7,446 bases of DNA from an uncultured Clostridia bacterium (GTDB lineage Bacteria; Bacillota; Clostridia; Oscillospirales; CAG-272): positions 1 to 7,446 of the forward strand of contig CANBDB010000075.1 in assembly GCA_947367285.1 (NCBI GenBank). Reading direction: 5' to 3'. Made by a program: the position numbers and the translations under genes. The notes under the pieces are model-generated. The model was not told the DNA's origin and ran no database searches. It worked only from the letters and a program-made list of their open reading frames with translations. Below are positions 5,979 through 7,446 of this stretch, in pieces. Position 1 is the first letter of the stretch. Each line of letters opens with the position of its first letter.

Positions 5979-7124
5979 ATGGCTTATAAAAACAACCACT
6001 TCGTTCCACAGCTAATCTTGCGAAGATTCGGCGAAGAAATATCCACATACAACGTTAAAACGGGTGAATATCATCATGGGAAGAAAACGGCTGAAGTGTT
6101 TTCAAAATATGAGTTCTATCCAGAAGAAGTTGAATTGGAGTTCGGAAAAGTTGAAGGCAGCTTTGCGAATATATTGAACCATAAGCTGTTAAAAGCAGAA
6201 TGCAAAAGTGAAGTAGAACTCAACCGCAAAGAATTGAATATTATCAAAAAGTTTTTGCTTTTGGAGCAAATGCGCGTTTTTGTAGAAGAGGCACGTTGTG
6301 CAGATCTTGAAAAGCTCCTGACTGAACTACATAATTGTACCGGCTTCAAATATCCTTTCGCGGAGAAGGTTATTGAAAACGAAACAGTACATGACCGTTG
6401 GTTGAGAAACATAAAGGCAATTATCGAGTGCAAAGATCTTACAAAGATACAAGAACATGAATTATGTACTTATGAAGCGTATCGTTGGGCTCAAATATAC
6501 AATTGGGGCTACATGGCGATTTGGGATTCAAGCTATGTTGATACAAGCTTTATTATCACAGATATCGGTATGACGTCTGAGCGTGAACCAAGTGTTGCTC
6601 AATGCGGCGTTGAAGTTGAAAAGAAGCAATATTTGATGGAAGCACCGCGCAGAACAAACAACACGATTTTCCAACAAAAATATGTCGAACTTCTATATCA
6701 GCAAACGAATTTCCACGAAAACTTTTACATGTTCTCAATTTCAAAGCACCGTATGCTTGTTGTGATAAACCCCTTTTTCAGACTTTATTGCAAAAAAGAA
6801 AAATATCCTCAACCTACGATATGGCCGTCCATGATAAAAGACCGCCGCCTGTTCGAGAAAAATGATGCTGACAAGTTAATAGGATTTCAAGGAAAAGCAA
6901 TTACGAGTGACAGGGATACTTTCCGCTATAAGGTTCAATCAATGAAACATGAGGATGTTATTTGGGTAAACATGTTGATGCTCGATAGAATTGATACATT
7001 GCTTGGTTTCACCTCTCTTGAAGATATCGAAGAAAGTGTTCGGGCATACGACAATTGGTATAGAGAACACGAGTTACCACCGCGAAAGAATTACAGCAAA
7101 CTTATCGAATTATTTGATAAATAA
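5979..7124 (+). CDS. DUF4238 family protein, 381 aa
   Basis: The N-terminus MAYKNNHFVPQLILRRF carries the NHFVPQ motif (residues 6-11) and the L-x-x-F that open DUF4238 proteins. Later family-like elements are E54 and E59 in LEFGKVEG, LLLEQMRVF at 93-101 with Q97 and R99, FIITDIGMTS at 191-200, and SISKHRMLVVINP at 253-265. The protein appears complete and soluble, with no signal peptide or membrane segment. The molecular function of the family is not established, and I do not assign one. The ATG at 5979 has GAGGAGG (5964-5970) 8 nt upstream; the earlier in-frame TTG at 5958 lies before that site and is not preferred. The gene is divergent from the ATPase/GIY-YIG/hsdR operon across a compact promoter region with shared sequence motifs. 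This suggests that the two units may be co-regulated. The family call is good; the link to the operon is inference. Confidence 0.8.
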   Translation: MAYKNNHFVPQLILRRFGEEISTYNVKTGEYHHGKKTAEVFSKYEFYPEEVELEFGKVEGSFANILNHKLLKAECKSEVELNRKELNIIKKFLLLEQMRVFVEEARCADLEKLLTELHNCTGFKYPFAEKVIENETVHDRWLRNIKAIIECKDLTKIQEHELCTYEAYRWAQIYNWGYMAIWDSSYVDTSFIITDIGMTSEREPSVAQCGVEVEKKQYLMEAPRRTNNTIFQQKYVELLYQQTNFHENFYMFSISKHRMLVVINPFFRLYCKKEKYPQPTIWPSMIKDRRLFEKNDADKLIGFQGKAITSDRDTFRYKVQSMKHEDVIWVNMLMLDRIDTLLGFTSLEDIEESVRAYDNWYREHELPPRKNYSKLIELFDK

Positions 7125-7159
7125 TGTGGCTTGCCACGGGGCAGTTGAGGGCGGATTTA

Positions 7160-7200
7160 TCTAAAACTTTTTCTAAAAAATCTTTAGAAATTGTTTTAGA
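7160..7200. repeat. AT-rich imperfect hairpin downstream of the DUF4238 gene
   Basis: Two 8-bp stems, TCTAAAAC with GTTTTAGA (outer) and TTTCTAAA with TTTAGAAA (inner), are stacked across a TT/TT mismatch and close a 5-nt loop (AAATC). It lies 36 nt after the stop codon. It could act in transcript 3'-end formation or stability, but it is AT-rich and has no T-run after it, so I do not call it a terminator. Confidence 0.45.
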
Positions 7201-7244
7201 AGCGGAAATTGTTGCACCGTCTATGTTTTCGGGTTTTGAGAATG

Positions 7245-7291
7245 AGAAAACGCCGAAAACCTTTGATTTTACTGGGTTTTCAGCGTTTTCT
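7245..7291. repeat. imperfect hairpin with GGTTTTCRGCGTTTTCT arms
   Basis: AGAAAACGC (7245-7253) pairs with GCGTTTTCT (7283-7291), and GAAAACC (7255-7261) pairs with GGTTTTC (7275-7281). There is one C/A mismatch between the stems and a 13-nt loop. It is the strongest stem in the gene-free tail, but no clear T-run follows it. The arm sequence recurs in degenerate form further on. Confidence 0.5.
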
Positions 7292-7331
7292 ATCGTCGGA
7301 TAAATTCGTTTATTTTGCGATAACGTCGGAA

Positions 7332-7352
7332 GTTTTCAAAAGTCTTGAAAAC
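7332..7352. repeat. short hairpin GTTTTCAA/TTGAAAAC
   Basis: A perfect 8-bp stem (7332-7339 with 7345-7352) closes a 5-nt loop. Its right arm continues into ACCC, so on the minus strand it reads GGGTTTTCAAGACTTTTG. That resembles the GGGTTTTCGGCACTTTTC copy at 7401-7417 and the arms of the hairpin at 7245-7291. It probably belongs to the same degenerate repeat group. Confidence 0.4.
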
Positions 7353-7446
7353 CCGCGCGTAACTATCCCCTTTGTTCCTTCAAAAATCCTTGTATTATAA
7401 GGGTTTTCGGCACTTTTCAAATCTCAAAAATTTCATAGTTCTCTCG

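Larger units (their letters stand above)
7125..7446. other. gene-free tail with degenerate repeats
   Basis: About 320 bases hold no convincing gene. A 63-codon plus-strand frame at 7209-7400 reads through two of the hairpins, has no ribosome binding site and low-quality composition, and is left out. What is visible is a series of three stems and at least four degenerate copies of a GGGTTTTC-containing unit on both strands (near 7261, 7275, 7354 and 7401). No tRNA, promoter pair or attachment site was recognised. Confidence 0.5.

Noticed and set aside
7126..7137. A small GC-rich hairpin (GTGGC-TT-GCCAC) right after the DUF4238 stop, considered as a terminator
   Set aside because: The loop is only two bases, which is sterically poor, and no T-run follows.
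7209..7400. A 63-codon plus-strand open frame in the 3' tail
   Set aside because: It has no ribosome binding site, an arginine-rich and non-domain-like translation, and it runs through two inverted repeats. It is best explained as chance opening over repeat DNA.

Overview
The window looks like an accessory (defence or mobile-element-like) stretch of a Bacillota genome, most likely a gut Clostridia relative. The grounds are strong AGGAGG-type ribosome binding sites on nearly every gene, low to moderate GC, near-consensus sigma-A promoters, and a small DUF6809-type protein of a kind common in Clostridia. No tRNA, rRNA, CRISPR array, transposase or integrase was seen.

Layout. (a) 1-561, plus strand: the 3' part of a gene that runs off the left edge. 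It has a DUF4238-like core that is cut short, followed in another frame by an unrelated start-less tail. This looks like a decayed or recombined locus. (b) 565-600: a perfect 13-bp stem between convergent genes, a likely bidirectional terminator. (c) 606-875, minus: a small DUF6809-like protein with its own promoter and ribosome binding site. (d) 942-1163, minus: a protein-like open frame with no usable start, just after hsdR, probably a gene remnant. (e) 1139-5762, minus: a tight three-gene operon, transcribed in the order AAA/DUF4143 ATPase, GIY-YIG nuclease with DUF4357, then a type I restriction HsdR subunit. The intergenic gaps are about a dozen bases and each downstream ribosome binding site overlaps or abuts the preceding stop codon. 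(f) 5763-5978: a divergent promoter region with a perfect-consensus promoter for the operon, an extended -10 promoter for the plus-strand gene, and three copies of a TCGGCTRATTT motif. (g) 5979-7124, plus: an intact DUF4238 protein. (h) 7125-7446: a gene-free tail with a series of imperfect hairpins and degenerate GGGTTTTC repeats.

How the parts may work together. HsdR supplies a DNA translocase and nuclease, but no HsdM methylase or HsdS specificity subunit is encoded in this window. The operon starts with its own strong promoter directly divergent from the DUF4238 gene, so M and S are not upstream in the same operon. The operon products combine an ATPase with a PDDEXK-like tail, a GIY-YIG nuclease and a PD-(D/E)xK helicase-nuclease. 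The locus may be an orphaned or rearranged type I restriction system, or a defence operon that reuses HsdR without M and S. Deciding between these needs the flanking sequence and a neighbourhood comparison. All function assignments rest on motif recognition by eye, and no database search was run.
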